Assembly: GCA_045578425.1 (NCBI GenBank)
Contig: JAZNKF010000036.1
Coordinates: forward strand, 1-64,000
From: RGIG3009 sp045578425
GTDB taxonomy: Bacteria > Bacillota > Clostridia > Oscillospirales > Acutalibacteraceae
Length of the DNA: 64,000 bases
Direction of reading: 5' to 3'
The position numbers and the translations under genes were made by a program. The notes beneath the pieces are model-generated. The model had not been told where the DNA came from, searched no databases, and saw nothing but the letters and a program-made list of their open reading frames with translations. Shown one piece after another: positions 16,617 through 24,473 of this stretch. Each line of letters opens with the position of its first letter. Position 1 is the stretch's first letter.

Positions 16617-16652
16617 AAAAGGAACGCACCTTATAGGTCGTACCGTTAAGGA
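16617..16652 (+). repeat. Left copy of an inverted repeat bounding the 16.6-18.1 kb islet
   Basis: AAAAGGAACGCACCTT (16617-16632) followed by ATAGGTCGTACCGTTAAGGA. It starts right after the CDF stop codon. The minus-strand counterpart at 18107-18144 has the same first 16 bases and then a closely related GTACC-GTAAGGA stretch. Confidence 0.65.
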
Positions 16653-16698
16653 CAGTTATATAGTTATTATTTACCAACTAAACAACAATAATAAACAA

Positions 16699-16723
16699 AG
16701 CACAGACTGACAAAGTCCGTGCT
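16699..16723. terminator. Terminator downstream of the DUF2085 gene
   Basis: Stem AGCACAGACT / AGTCCGTGCT with one mismatch, then TTTTGTT on the plus strand and TTTGTTTATT on the minus strand. It lies just past the DUF2085 stop. Confidence 0.6.
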
Positions 16724-16733
16724 TTTGTTATTG

Positions 16734-17084
16734 CTATATCAAATAGACAATTATGTTTGCTATCATATGAATAAAACCTATGCCAAAAATTATTCCCGTA
16801 ATAAATCTCCTAGTATTGTTTGACAAAATATTAAATAAGAGTTGTATTCCTCCGTCTAAAATAAGCGGAACGAGAAAAAACAGGCACACCACACAATTTA
16901 TTAGATAGCCAAAAACCAACAGCAGAAACGAGCATAAATATCCAACTAAAATACCCGTGCAACGTGCACATAACGGGAACTGATAGCCGTTTCTAAAAAA
17001 ACTACGTTCAGGTTTTTGATGACATCCCCACATTTTTCGAGCGATTGTCATGGATCTAATCCACCGTTTTGTCCTTTTATCCAT
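16734..17084 (-). CDS. DUF2085 membrane protein
   Basis: A 116-residue protein. The N-terminal half carries the DUF2085 pattern: CHQKPERSFF followed by QFPLCARCTGILVGY, giving Cys, His and two more Cys that could bind a metal. Three hydrophobic segments follow (~43-65, ~68-85, ~95-116). The function of the family is unknown to me. The coding sequence is AT-rich with more AAT/ATA codons than its neighbours. Its first base overlaps the stop of the upstream zinc-ribbon gene, so the two form an operon inside the repeat-bounded islet. Confidence 0.8.
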   Translation of the reverse strand: MDKRTKRWIRSMTIARKMWGCHQKPERSFFRNGYQFPLCARCTGILVGYLCSFLLLVFGYLINCVVCLFFLVPLILDGGIQLLFNILSNNTRRFITGIIFGIGFIHMIANIIVYLI

Positions 17085-17683
17085 TATACTTTAAATTTAT
17101 TTCCGCAACCTTTACACATCCAATATGTAGTTGTAGTGGTTTGCTTTCCTTTTCCTGTTGCTCCACACAATAACCCTAATGGACCACAAAGCATATAACC
17201 GCAACAAGCATCACCCGCATTAAAATCCTTACCTTTTGTTGATACTTCCGATACGGGCATTATATCATGGCTTCCGCAACGAGGGCAATGTAAACCAGAA
17301 GGTTGCGTAACAATATTTTGATTTTCTGTTATGTTTTCAGAAGAATCTGTATTTTGAGCTTGATTATTTGTTGCGTTTACTCCAACAGGAATATGCGGTT
17401 TATTGTCAGCGTATTTCACCGTGTAATTACCATTCATATCAAAATATGTTTTCAATTCCACAACTTCGTCTGATTCGTTGACAACTACATTAAACGTTGT
17501 ATCTTTGCCTATTTTTTTCAATGTACTACGATTAAATGAAAGCATGTGTATTCCCACATCCACAGTTGCTTCAAGAACTCCGCCGCTTTTTAATTCGCCT
17601 AAATGGGTGTTTAAAAGATATACATCGTGTTTTTGAGCGCATCCAGCCATACTTGACTTACGTCTTATAATGATTTTTGCCAT
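17084..17683 (-). CDS. Unknown protein with C-terminal zinc ribbon
   Basis: A 199-residue cytoplasmic protein. Residues ~1-90 look like a small beta-rich domain (AKIIIRRKSSMAGCAQKHDVYL onset, seen as KHDVYLLNTHLGELKSGG). A Gln/Asn/Ser-rich linker (~100-130) leads to a zinc ribbon: LHCPRCGSHDIMP (~137) paired with WMCKGCGNKFKV at the C-terminus, with a hydrophobic, Cys-containing loop CCGYMLCGPLGLLCG between. I do not recognise a named family. ATG 17683 follows GAGGGG. It is operonic with the DUF2085 gene and lies within the repeat-bounded islet. Confidence 0.7.
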   Translation of the reverse strand: MAKIIIRRKSSMAGCAQKHDVYLLNTHLGELKSGGVLEATVDVGIHMLSFNRSTLKKIGKDTTFNVVVNESDEVVELKTYFDMNGNYTVKYADNKPHIPVGVNATNNQAQNTDSSENITENQNIVTQPSGLHCPRCGSHDIMPVSEVSTKGKDFNAGDACCGYMLCGPLGLLCGATGKGKQTTTTTYWMCKGCGNKFKV

Positions 17684-17813
17684 ATTGCAACCCCTCACAA
17701 AATATAAAAAATCAGATTATTTGTCGAAAATCATTATACTATAGCTGATTTAAAATGTAAAGATTAAACTTTTCTATTGAGGTTTGTTAAGGGCTTTAGA
17801 TTCTCCTAAAAGT

Positions 17814-17835
17814 GACATTTGGGCGCCAAAATGTC
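17814..17835. repeat. Imperfect palindrome centred on GGCGCC
   Basis: GACATTTGGGCGCCAAAATGTC: 22 bases, self-complementary except one central base pair. It lies in the 17.7-18.1 kb intergenic region, ~130 bases upstream of the zinc-ribbon gene. It could be a regulator site or the end of an old mobile element; neither is demonstrated. Confidence 0.45.
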
Positions 17836-17863
17836 CTGCTTGTTACGGTATAAGACAAATATA

Positions 17864-17896
17864 AAACGGATGTGTAGAATTTCTGCACATCCGTTT
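17864..17896. terminator. Long hairpin, probable terminator of the leftward ABC-transport operon
   Basis: AAACGGATGTG (17864-17874) pairs with CACATCCGTTT (17886-17896); the interior AGAA/TTCT extends the stem. On the minus strand TTTTATATTT follows, which fits termination of the MalEFG-type operon. On the plus strand the T-run is interrupted. Confidence 0.6.
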
Positions 17897-17922
17897 AACT
17901 ATTCTCAAAAAATATTTTATAT

Positions 17923-18122
17923 AGTGATATTGTGAGACAGGTCTCACAGTGATATTTTTGATAAATCAAAAGTGATATTAAAACCTTGCGGTTTTAGTTA
18001 TATTTTATTTGCCCTTAAACTGTCGAAGGCAATATCACTCGGCGATAGCCGAATATCACTGCGAAACAATAGAACTCGCCGCAAGGCGAATAAAACTAGC
18101 GTTGTATCCTTACAGGTACAAC
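17923..18122. repeat. Mosaic of short inverted repeats (REP/MITE-like intergenic element)
   Basis: About 200 bases without a gene. AGTGATATT occurs three times (17923, 17948, 17971) and its complement AATATCACT twice (18031, 18052). Between them are small hairpins: TGTGAGAC-AG-GTCTCACA (17931-17948), AACC-TTGC-GGTT near 17982, CGGC-GATA-GCCG near 18040, TCGCC-GCAA-GGCGA near 18076 and GTTGTA...TACAAC (18101-18122). The composition is unlike adjacent coding DNA. It resembles an interspersed non-coding repeat, but copy number elsewhere in the genome cannot be seen. Confidence 0.6.
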
Positions 18123-18144
18123 GCCTAAAGGTGCGTTCCTTTTT
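18107..18144 (-). repeat. Right copy of the inverted repeat bounding the islet
   Basis: On the minus strand, AAAAAGGAACGCACCTT follows the MalG-type stop codon directly, then TAGGCGTTGTACCTGTAAGGA. It mirrors the copy at 16617-16652, so both copies sit at the 3' ends of the flanking genes. Confidence 0.65.
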
Positions 18145-18997
18145 ATCCTTTCACCGAACCACCGGTGACGCCTTCCACATAATATTTTTGCAAACACAAA
18201 AATAAAATGGTTATAGGTACAGCAACTACGACTGCCCCGGCGCAAAAACGAGTAAAATACTGATACAAATTTTCACGACTGAGCATTTGGAAAAGTCCCA
18301 AGGCAATCGTGTAGTTTTGATAGTTGTCTTTCATGATAACGCTGACAAAGATAAAATCTGCCCACGGGGCAATAAACGACGTGAGCGCCGTATAAACAAC
18401 AATAGGTTTAGAAAGCGGCAAGGTAATTTTCCAAAAAATATCGTTACGCGTTGCGCCGTCTATGGTGGCGGCCTCATCCAACGCACGCGGTAAGGTATCA
18501 AAAAATCCTTTGGCAATAAAGTAACCTAAGCACGCAGAAGAAGAATACACTAAAATTAAGGCAATCAAGGATTGGTCAAGTCCAATAAGTTTTAACAGAT
18601 GATATACCGCAATCATGGACATAAACCCCGGAAACATCCCCAAAATCAAACCGATGTTCATAAACGTGCGACGCGAACGAAAACGCAGACGGCTGAAACA
18701 ATAACTAATCATCAAAATGAGTACCGTGCTGATAATGCACGTAATCACCGCCACAATTAATGTGTTGGCAAACCAGCGAGGATAGTTAAACAACTCTGTT
18801 TCGGTAAACAATTTGATATAGTTATCCAGAGTATAGGATTTTGGAAATAAATACGGTGTATAAGCTCCGTTTTCTTCCCGCAAGGAAAGAATTAACAAAT
18901 AGATAATCGGCAATACCCAAATCACCGCAAGAAGTGAAAGCACCGTATAAATGGCGGTATTGGACAGTCGTTGACGTATGCGGTAACTCTTTATCAT
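18143..18997 (-). CDS. MalG-type sugar ABC transporter permease
   Basis: A 284-residue inner-membrane permease with six predicted transmembrane segments. The cytoplasmic EAA loop, which contacts the ATPase, is ALDEAATIDGATRNDIFWKI (~185-205). N-terminal YRIRQRLSNTAIYTVLSLLA and the terminal VEGVTGGSVKG motif are typical of MalG of maltose/maltodextrin importers. It overlaps the MalF-type gene by 4 bases (ATGA), so the permeases are translationally coupled. Its stop codon abuts the 18107-18144 repeat. No ATP-binding subunit is encoded nearby, so a shared MsmK-like ATPase elsewhere is expected. Confidence 0.92.
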   Translation of the reverse strand: MIKSYRIRQRLSNTAIYTVLSLLAVIWVLPIIYLLILSLREENGAYTPYLFPKSYTLDNYIKLFTETELFNYPRWFANTLIVAVITCIISTVLILMISYCFSRLRFRSRRTFMNIGLILGMFPGFMSMIAVYHLLKLIGLDQSLIALILVYSSSACLGYFIAKGFFDTLPRALDEAATIDGATRNDIFWKITLPLSKPIVVYTALTSFIAPWADFIFVSVIMKDNYQNYTIALGLFQMLSRENLYQYFTRFCAGAVVVAVPITILFLCLQKYYVEGVTGGSVKG

Positions 18998-20460
18998 TGA
19001 AATTCCTCCTCTTTTTTCGAGGATGCCGATGAATTATAAATCATCAACGAAAAAGCGGCGGTGATAACAAAGACAATAACACCGATTACACCTGCCAAAT
19101 TGTAGTTTTGTTCTTCTACGGTCTGTTTATATAACCACGTAACCAACAAATCGGTTTTTCCGGCTTTGTAATATTCCAAAGTGAGTGGTCCGCCTTTTGT
19201 TAAAAGATAGATGACATTAAAATTGTTTATATTGTTTACAAATTGCGTTATTAAATACGGTGTGGTGACAAACAACATATAGGGAAACGTTATCTTAAAG
19301 AATGTTTTCACCGGACCGGCGCCATCGATTTTGGCGCTCTCGTACATATCGGCGGGGATATTCATTAAAATACCGCTCGTAATTAACATGGTATACGGAA
19401 TACCAACCCACATATTAACAACAATAACGGTTATTTTAGCCAATAATCCATCGGTTAAAAACGGAACGGCTTGTAATCCCAGTTCGCGTAACAACACATT
19501 GACGGCACCCTCGTCGGCCAATAATTGTGACATTAACATCAAACTGACAAACTGAGGAACGGCAATCGTAAGGATAAAAATCGTGCGCCAAAAACGCTTG
19601 AAGCGGATTCCTTTTTTATTTATCATCAGCGCTAAAATCATGCCGAAAATATAGTTTGTAAAAGTGGAAAATATTGCCCAAATCAACGTCCAAACAAAAA
19701 GATTGAGCAACGTGTACCCCAAGCTCACGTTTCCGCCAAACATGTTTTTGAAATTTTCAAGTCCTACCCACGTAAATAAGTTACCGGGAGGTTGATGCGT
19801 TTTGTCAAAATTAGTAAACGCAATCAATACCATAAACACAAGCGGCAACAGTGTAAATGCCGCAATCAGTAAAATCGGTAAGGTTAATAACGTAACGTGA
19901 TAACGCTTGTCAAATAAAGAACGAACGTCCTCACGAAAAGAGGATAGTGCTTTTCCCTCTTTTTGGCGTTGTTGTGCCATATATGCCGAACGAATATTCA
20001 AAAAATAGACCGATAAAAATGCTACCGTCACCACAACCGTTAAAACACTGAAAAGCAATATTTTCATCGAGTTGTCGCCTGCGGTGTAGATATAAATTCC
20101 TTGCTCAGAATCAAACACTTTGTTTTGTGTTACGGTTCCCAGTGTTCCGATATCTTTTAAATAGCGAATACCAAAAAGCAGGATATAACCAACATATAAA
20201 ATTTGAACCAAAAAATAAAGTAAGCCTTTTACCTTTTGCCCTCTAAGAAAAGAACCGCTCCCCATTATAAAGAAAGAAAAGCGCGTTTTAAAATCTCCTT
20301 TTGCAAACGCTTTTCCCGCTTCAATAAAAGGCGTGGTTAAAAGTCGGTATAGACTTTCCATTAGGCTACGAAGTTTTACGACAATCCGGTTCAGGCGAAA
20401 GGTACGGTGTCGACGACCTTTTTCAGTCGGATGCACTTGCGTTAATTCTGAAAAATCCAT
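18994..20460 (-). CDS. MalF-type sugar ABC transporter permease with extended N-terminus
   Basis: A 488-residue permease, longer than the ~300 residues of most family members. An N-terminal cytoplasmic segment plus two or three extra membrane spans (~65-160, including FFIMGSGSFLRGQKVKGLLY) precedes the core of six spans. The EAA loop MYESAKIDGAGPVKTFFKIT is at ~385. This extended form is typical of MalF in clostridial maltose/maltodextrin systems. It pairs with the MalG-type gene and follows the binding-protein gene after a short hairpin-bearing gap. Specificity for maltodextrin is by similarity of layout only. Confidence 0.9.
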   Translation of the reverse strand: MDFSELTQVHPTEKGRRHRTFRLNRIVVKLRSLMESLYRLLTTPFIEAGKAFAKGDFKTRFSFFIMGSGSFLRGQKVKGLLYFLVQILYVGYILLFGIRYLKDIGTLGTVTQNKVFDSEQGIYIYTAGDNSMKILLFSVLTVVVTVAFLSVYFLNIRSAYMAQQRQKEGKALSSFREDVRSLFDKRYHVTLLTLPILLIAAFTLLPLVFMVLIAFTNFDKTHQPPGNLFTWVGLENFKNMFGGNVSLGYTLLNLFVWTLIWAIFSTFTNYIFGMILALMINKKGIRFKRFWRTIFILTIAVPQFVSLMLMSQLLADEGAVNVLLRELGLQAVPFLTDGLLAKITVIVVNMWVGIPYTMLITSGILMNIPADMYESAKIDGAGPVKTFFKITFPYMLFVTTPYLITQFVNNINNFNVIYLLTKGGPLTLEYYKAGKTDLLVTWLYKQTVEEQNYNLAGVIGVIVFVITAAFSLMIYNSSASSKKEEEFQ

Positions 20461-20486
20461 GTCTGTCCCCTTTCTCCTTTATGTTA

Positions 20487-20504
20487 CTCCGGCTAAAGCC
20501 GGAG
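20487..20504 (-). promoter_or_regulatory. Intercistronic stem-loop between binding-protein and permease genes
   Basis: CTCCGGCT and AGCCGGAG form an 8-bp GC-rich stem in the 49-base gap. No T-run follows in the direction of transcription, so it is unlikely to terminate. A 3'-protecting hairpin would raise binding-protein mRNA relative to permease mRNA, as known for malE-malF in enteric bacteria. Confidence 0.55.
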
Positions 20505-20509
20505 CTGTT

Positions 20510-21715
20510 TTATGATGTGATTTGAGATACCATGGTATCTAAATATTCTTTGGTCGTCTTTTTATAATCTTTGCCTTCCATGGCCGTACCAAAAGCTTCC
20601 AACGGCTGCCACGTGCTGCTCAAAACGTTGGCTTGACTGACACCAAATTCATTTTGACTTGCCAATGCCGCCAATGCAATATTTTGCTTTACCTTTTCGT
20701 TTTGAGCTGCCTTTTTGTTGGACGGACCCATGGCACGTTTTTCGAAGCGAAGTAATTGATTGGCTTCATTGGTCAAGTATTGTGCTAATTTCATTGCTTC
20801 CTTAGGACGCTTGGTGTTGGAATTAATTCCCATCAACTTATATCCGGCAAAGCTTTTCATTTGTACTTGTTTTCCGGCAAGTGTAAAGGTGGGAAGTTTG
20901 GTGGCGGCGTAGTTTTCACCCAGTTTTTCTTTAATAGCATCAGCAGTCCACGTTCCGGAAATACCTGCGGCAATGGTATTACCCATACCACCGGTCAAGA
21001 TAGCATCTTCACCGGTAATAAAGGCAGAATGTGCGCAAATAGCCTTGATAGCCTCACCGGCAGCAACACCGTTTTCGTTATTAAAATCACAGGTTTGTTT
21101 GCCATTTTTGTCCAAACCTAGTTTACAACCAGCACCCAAGAAAAAAGACGCATTATACCAACCATTGGATATATCCATTAACACTTTTTTGTTTTGTCTT
21201 TCCGCGGCTGCTAACAGCCCATCCATCGTCTTAACATCTTCTTCGCTGAAAACACTTTTATCATAGTAAAGAAAATAGCCATTATCCGCCGTCATGGGAT
21301 AAGCGTACAATTTATCGCCAACACTGGCTGCTGATACCGAGCCTTCGGCGTTTTCCGTTCTGATTTTTTCGGTATCTAACGTGATTTCATATAAAACACC
21401 GGCTTTAACCAAATCATTTAACTGGTCATCGGGAAATGCAAAAACATCCGCTGCGGCTTCCGGGTCTTCCATAATCTTGGTTTGTGTATCTTTTTCACCA
21501 ACAACACCAAAAGTGATATTGTAGTTTTGCTCAGAATGGTCTTTTTTGAAATTTTCTACCATCGTTTTTAGCATGGCTTGGTCTTCTTGGGCGCCCCAAA
21601 CTTTTAGCGATACGGCAGATGTATCACCGTCTCCTTCATCTCTGGCACAAGCGCCAAGCGTGAACAGCATTGTCATTGCCATTAGTAACGCGACACTTTG
21701 TTTTATAAGTTTCAT
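20510..21715 (-). CDS. Sugar ABC transporter substrate-binding lipoprotein (MalE type)
   Basis: A 401-residue solute-binding lipoprotein. The signal peptide MKLIKQSVALLMAMTMLFTL ends at a lipobox (LGAC, Cys at 23), so it is anchored outside the membrane. The mature protein shows the family-1 binding-protein fold with VSLKVWGAQEDQAM at the start, DVFAFPDDQLNDLVKAGVLY (~95) and the GISGTWTADAIKEKLG segment (~250). It delivers an oligosaccharide, probably maltodextrin, to the two permeases encoded downstream. It is the first gene of the transporter operon, with GAAGGAG before the ATG. Confidence 0.92.
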   Translation of the reverse strand: MKLIKQSVALLMAMTMLFTLGACARDEGDGDTSAVSLKVWGAQEDQAMLKTMVENFKKDHSEQNYNITFGVVGEKDTQTKIMEDPEAAADVFAFPDDQLNDLVKAGVLYEITLDTEKIRTENAEGSVSAASVGDKLYAYPMTADNGYFLYYDKSVFSEEDVKTMDGLLAAAERQNKKVLMDISNGWYNASFFLGAGCKLGLDKNGKQTCDFNNENGVAAGEAIKAICAHSAFITGEDAILTGGMGNTIAAGISGTWTADAIKEKLGENYAATKLPTFTLAGKQVQMKSFAGYKLMGINSNTKRPKEAMKLAQYLTNEANQLLRFEKRAMGPSNKKAAQNEKVKQNIALAALASQNEFGVSQANVLSSTWQPLEAFGTAMEGKDYKKTTKEYLDTMVSQITS

Positions 21716-21790
21716 GTTTTCTCCTTCTTTCTGTTTTGATTATTGGTAGTATGCAACAGAGTGAATTTGAATATACAAAAAAGCATAAAA

Positions 21791-21819
21791 AAACAGCAGT
21801 GAAACATTCACTGCTGTTT
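21791..21819 (-). terminator. Rho-independent terminator of the SDR-mutY operon
   Basis: 13-bp stem AAACAGCAGTGAA / TTCACTGCTGTTT with a 3-base loop; on the minus strand a run of seven T follows. It lies 10 bases after the SDR stop. Confidence 0.88.
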
Positions 21820-21829
21820 AAGAAAAATA

Positions 21830-22561
21830 TTAAATAACAAAACCACCGTTGATACCAACCGTTTGCCCGGTGATAAAAGAGGCATTGTCCGAAGCTAAGA
21901 ATAATAATGTGTTGGCAACGTCTTCGGGAGTGCCGATCCGTTGAAGAGGTGTCTCTTCTTTTAATTCTTGCATGGTTGCATCATCCAAACTGTCACACAT
22001 ATCGGTGTTTATTACACCCGGTGCTACACAATTGACAGTAATGTTGGAAGGTCCCAACTCTTTGGCCAATGCTTTGGAAAAACCAATCAATCCCGCTTTA
22101 GCCGTGGAATACGCCACTTCGCAAGAAGCACCTGTCACTCCCCACATGGAAGAAACAACCAAAATTTTTCCTCCACCGTTTTTGAGCATGGTAGGAATTA
22201 CTTCACGGCAACAATAGAACGCACCATCGATGTGTACGCCAAGCATACGGTGCCATTCATCCGCCGTAGTATCGGTCAACAATGCTTGTTTTGCAATACC
22301 CGCATTATGAATCAACACATCTATGTGACCAAAGCGCTGTAACACGGTTTGCATCATTTTCCGTACGGCATTTTCGTCACTGACGTCTGCACAAACCGAA
22401 AAAGCATCGCCACCCGCTGTGATGATTTCATTTACCACTTGTTTGGCGCAATTTTCCGAACGATGGTAATTGACAGCAACCCTATATCCGTTTGCAGCAA
22501 ACAATTTTGCCGTAGCAGAACCGATACCGCGGGATGCTCCGGTAATTAAAACGGTTTTCAT
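21830..22561 (-). CDS. Short-chain dehydrogenase/reductase, FabG-like
   Basis: A 243-residue SDR. TGASRGIGSATAKLF (NAD(P)-binding, ~7-20), HNAGIA (~86), the catalytic SSMWG Ser (~138) and YSTAKAG (~151) are intact, with the C-terminal ITGQTVGINGGFVI typical of 3-oxoacyl-ACP reductases. FabG reduces 3-oxoacyl-ACP in fatty-acid elongation, but no other fab gene is here and close SDR relatives use other substrates. ATG 22561 after GAGGGG is chosen over a start 21 bases upstream. It follows the dCMP deaminase gene almost without gap and ends the operon. Confidence 0.82.
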   Translation of the reverse strand: MKTVLITGASRGIGSATAKLFAANGYRVAVNYHRSENCAKQVVNEIITAGGDAFSVCADVSDENAVRKMMQTVLQRFGHIDVLIHNAGIAKQALLTDTTADEWHRMLGVHIDGAFYCCREVIPTMLKNGGGKILVVSSMWGVTGASCEVAYSTAKAGLIGFSKALAKELGPSNITVNCVAPGVINTDMCDSLDDATMQELKEETPLQRIGTPEDVANTLLFLASDNASFITGQTVGINGGFVI

Positions 22562-22581
22562 CCGTACATTTCCCCTCAACA

Positions 22582-23061
22582 TTATAACGATAACGTAATA
22601 TTTTTATGCGGGGTTTCGAGCAAACGATATGTAACACCCGTCATGTCAAACATACGCTTTGAGGCAATTACTGAATCGGTTTCGGCATATTTATCTTGCA
22701 AATAAATAACTTCTTTGATACCGGATTGAATAATGGCTTTGGCACATTCATTGCACGGAAACAGCGTCGTATAAACTTTTGCACCTTCTAAACCGCTGCG
22801 CCCATGATTTAAAATGGCGTTTAACTCCGCGTGGCACACAAACAAGTATTTGGTTTCTAAGGGTGCTCCCTCGCGGTCCCACGGCATATCGTCATCCTTG
22901 CAACCAATCGGCATACCATTATAGCCAACCGAAAGAATTTTATTATCTTGCCCAACAATACAAGCACCAACTTGTGTTCCGGGGTCTTTGCTCCGTTGTG
23001 CAGACAACAGCGCAATTCCCATAAAATATTCATCCCAAGATAAGTAACCTTCCCGCTTCAT
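22582..23061 (-). CDS. Deoxycytidylate deaminase (ComEB-type)
   Basis: A 159-residue zinc deaminase that converts dCMP to dUMP for dTTP synthesis. The zinc site is complete: CHAELNAI (His-Ala-Glu, ~76) and PCNECAK (~102). N-terminal LSWDEYFMGIALLSAQRSKDP and GYNGMPIGC are characteristic of dCMP deaminases rather than cytidine deaminases. Its ATG overlaps the mutY stop by one base, giving tight coupling in the mutY operon. Confidence 0.92.
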   Translation of the reverse strand: MKREGYLSWDEYFMGIALLSAQRSKDPGTQVGACIVGQDNKILSVGYNGMPIGCKDDDMPWDREGAPLETKYLFVCHAELNAILNHGRSGLEGAKVYTTLFPCNECAKAIIQSGIKEVIYLQDKYAETDSVIASKRMFDMTGVTYRLLETPHKNITLSL

Positions 23062-24134
23062 TATACATCCTCTCCTCTCAATAACGTTGGTATTTTTTTG
23101 CTATATGCGCGAAAAGCCGTAGGCAAAGCATATTTATCCAATTCACACATAGACACCAGTTGAAAAGTATTACCAGGCGTAAAGGTTTTTGCTTTTACAA
23201 GCATTCCTTGCAGTCGCCATTCTACGTGGGAAAAAATATGTTTTGCCGACGGGAGCGATTCTAAACTTTTTTGTGGTATTCCCCACGCCGACAGTTGTTT
23301 TTCTATTTGAAAATTATCGGTTAGTATTGTGTTTGGCAATTCCCACATTCCGCCAAGCAATCCGCCTTTTTCCCGTTTGTGTAATAAAACACGCGGAACG
23401 TTTTCATCGGTAATTATCACAAAAACCATGCGTTGTTCTATTTTTCGTGGTTTTGGTGCAGAACGAGTAGGCAATTCCCGTGCTCGTTCAAGACCTGCAA
23501 CTGCACAATACTCCCTCAAAGGACATTCTGAACAACGCGGCATGGCATTAGGTAAACAAATCGTTTCTCCTAGTTCCATGATACCTTGATTAAAATCGCC
23601 GGCGCAATCCTCAGGCACCAGTTGATTAACAAATGTTGTCAACTGTTTTCGGTGTTTTGTTTCCATAACATCGGTCTTGTCATCCAGTAACCGTGCCATT
23701 ACGCGCAGAACGTTTCCGTCAACCGCTGCCACTTTTTCTCCAAAAGCAATGGAGGCAATTGCCCCTGCGGTATATTCACCAATTCCGCTAAGGGTAAGCA
23801 ATTGTTCGTACGTACGGGGAAGTTCACCGCCGAATTCCTCCATAACACGTTTGGCGGCTTTTTGAAGATTACGGGCACGACTGTAATATCCCAGCCCCTC
23901 CCATAGTTTCATTAAAACTTCTTCATCAGCCTCAGCCAAATCTTTTATGGTGGGCAACGTCTCCATAAAGCGCTGAAAATACGGCAACACCGCTTCAATG
24001 CGTGTTTGTTGCAACATGATTTCCGACACCCAAACACGATATGGCGAAGGGTTTTCACGCCACGGTAGTATTCGCTCATTCTCTTTATACCACGCAACTA
24101 GCGGCTCGGCAATGTCTGTAATCGGTTTTTTCAT
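23061..24134 (-). CDS. mutY: A/G-specific adenine DNA glycosylase
   Basis: A 357-residue base-excision repair enzyme that removes adenine opposite 8-oxoguanine. Helix-hairpin-helix LSGIGEYTAGAIASIAFG (~115-133) with catalytic Asp in AVDGNVLRV (~138), the Fe-S cluster cysteines CLPNAMPRCSECPLREYC (~192-209; C-x6-C-x2-C-x5-C) and a C-terminal NUDIX-like domain (from ~225, with GGLLGGMWELP) are all present. ATG 24134 is preferred over two upstream candidates because GGAG is 7 bases before it. It overlaps the ArsC/Spx-like gene's stop by 4 bases. Confidence 0.95.
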   Translation of the reverse strand: MKKPITDIAEPLVAWYKENERILPWRENPSPYRVWVSEIMLQQTRIEAVLPYFQRFMETLPTIKDLAEADEEVLMKLWEGLGYYSRARNLQKAAKRVMEEFGGELPRTYEQLLTLSGIGEYTAGAIASIAFGEKVAAVDGNVLRVMARLLDDKTDVMETKHRKQLTTFVNQLVPEDCAGDFNQGIMELGETICLPNAMPRCSECPLREYCAVAGLERARELPTRSAPKPRKIEQRMVFVIITDENVPRVLLHKREKGGLLGGMWELPNTILTDNFQIEKQLSAWGIPQKSLESLPSAKHIFSHVEWRLQGMLVKAKTFTPGNTFQLVSMCELDKYALPTAFRAYSKKIPTLLRGEDV

Positions 24135-24472
24135 GTGTTTCTCCATTGTTCCCATATTTCAGGACGATAACCAACAGTTGCCAGTTTTCCGTTACGGACA
24201 ATTGGTGTACGTAATGCGCAGGGAGATTCCAACAATTTTTCTTCACGCTGCTCTTCATGCGCTAAATAACGGATAAGGACAGCTTCTTTAGCTTTTTCAT
24301 CAATTAGGTTATCCAAACCGCCAACGGCTGCTTTTACCGATAGCAATTCTCCACGACTCATCCCTTTGCTTTCCAAGGCAATACGCTGAAAAGGGATGTT
24401 TCGCTCTTTGAAAAAGCGTTCGGCTTTTTTGGTATCAAAGCATTTTGATTTTCCGAAAATTTGAATGTTCAT
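24131..24472 (-). CDS. ArsC/Spx-family thioredoxin-fold protein
   Basis: A 113-residue protein of the ArsC/Spx/YffB family. The N-terminal Cys in FGKSKCFDTKKAERFF (~11) sits at the arsenate-reductase catalytic position; there is no CxxC as in Spx. TPIVRNGKLATVGYRPEIW near the C-terminus matches the family's cis-Pro and substrate-binding region. Without an RNA-polymerase-binding Gly motif it is probably not a true Spx. It may be a glutathione- or thiol-dependent reductase of unknown substrate. It lies between prfC and mutY with 1-base spacing from prfC. Confidence 0.78.
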   Translation of the reverse strand: MNIQIFGKSKCFDTKKAERFFKERNIPFQRIALESKGMSRGELLSVKAAVGGLDNLIDEKAKEAVLIRYLAHEEQREEKLLESPCALRTPIVRNGKLATVGYRPEIWEQWRNT

Positions 24473-24473
24473 A

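Noticed and set aside
18021..18027. Exact TGTCGAA 0A box in the hairpin mosaic
   Set aside because: A single 7-mer inside a repeat with no adjacent promoter or gene start on the appropriate side; expected by chance.
21716..21790. Possible promoter of the MalE-type gene (TTGTAT...CATACT)
   Set aside because: Box spacing of 19 bases and weak match; not listed as a feature.
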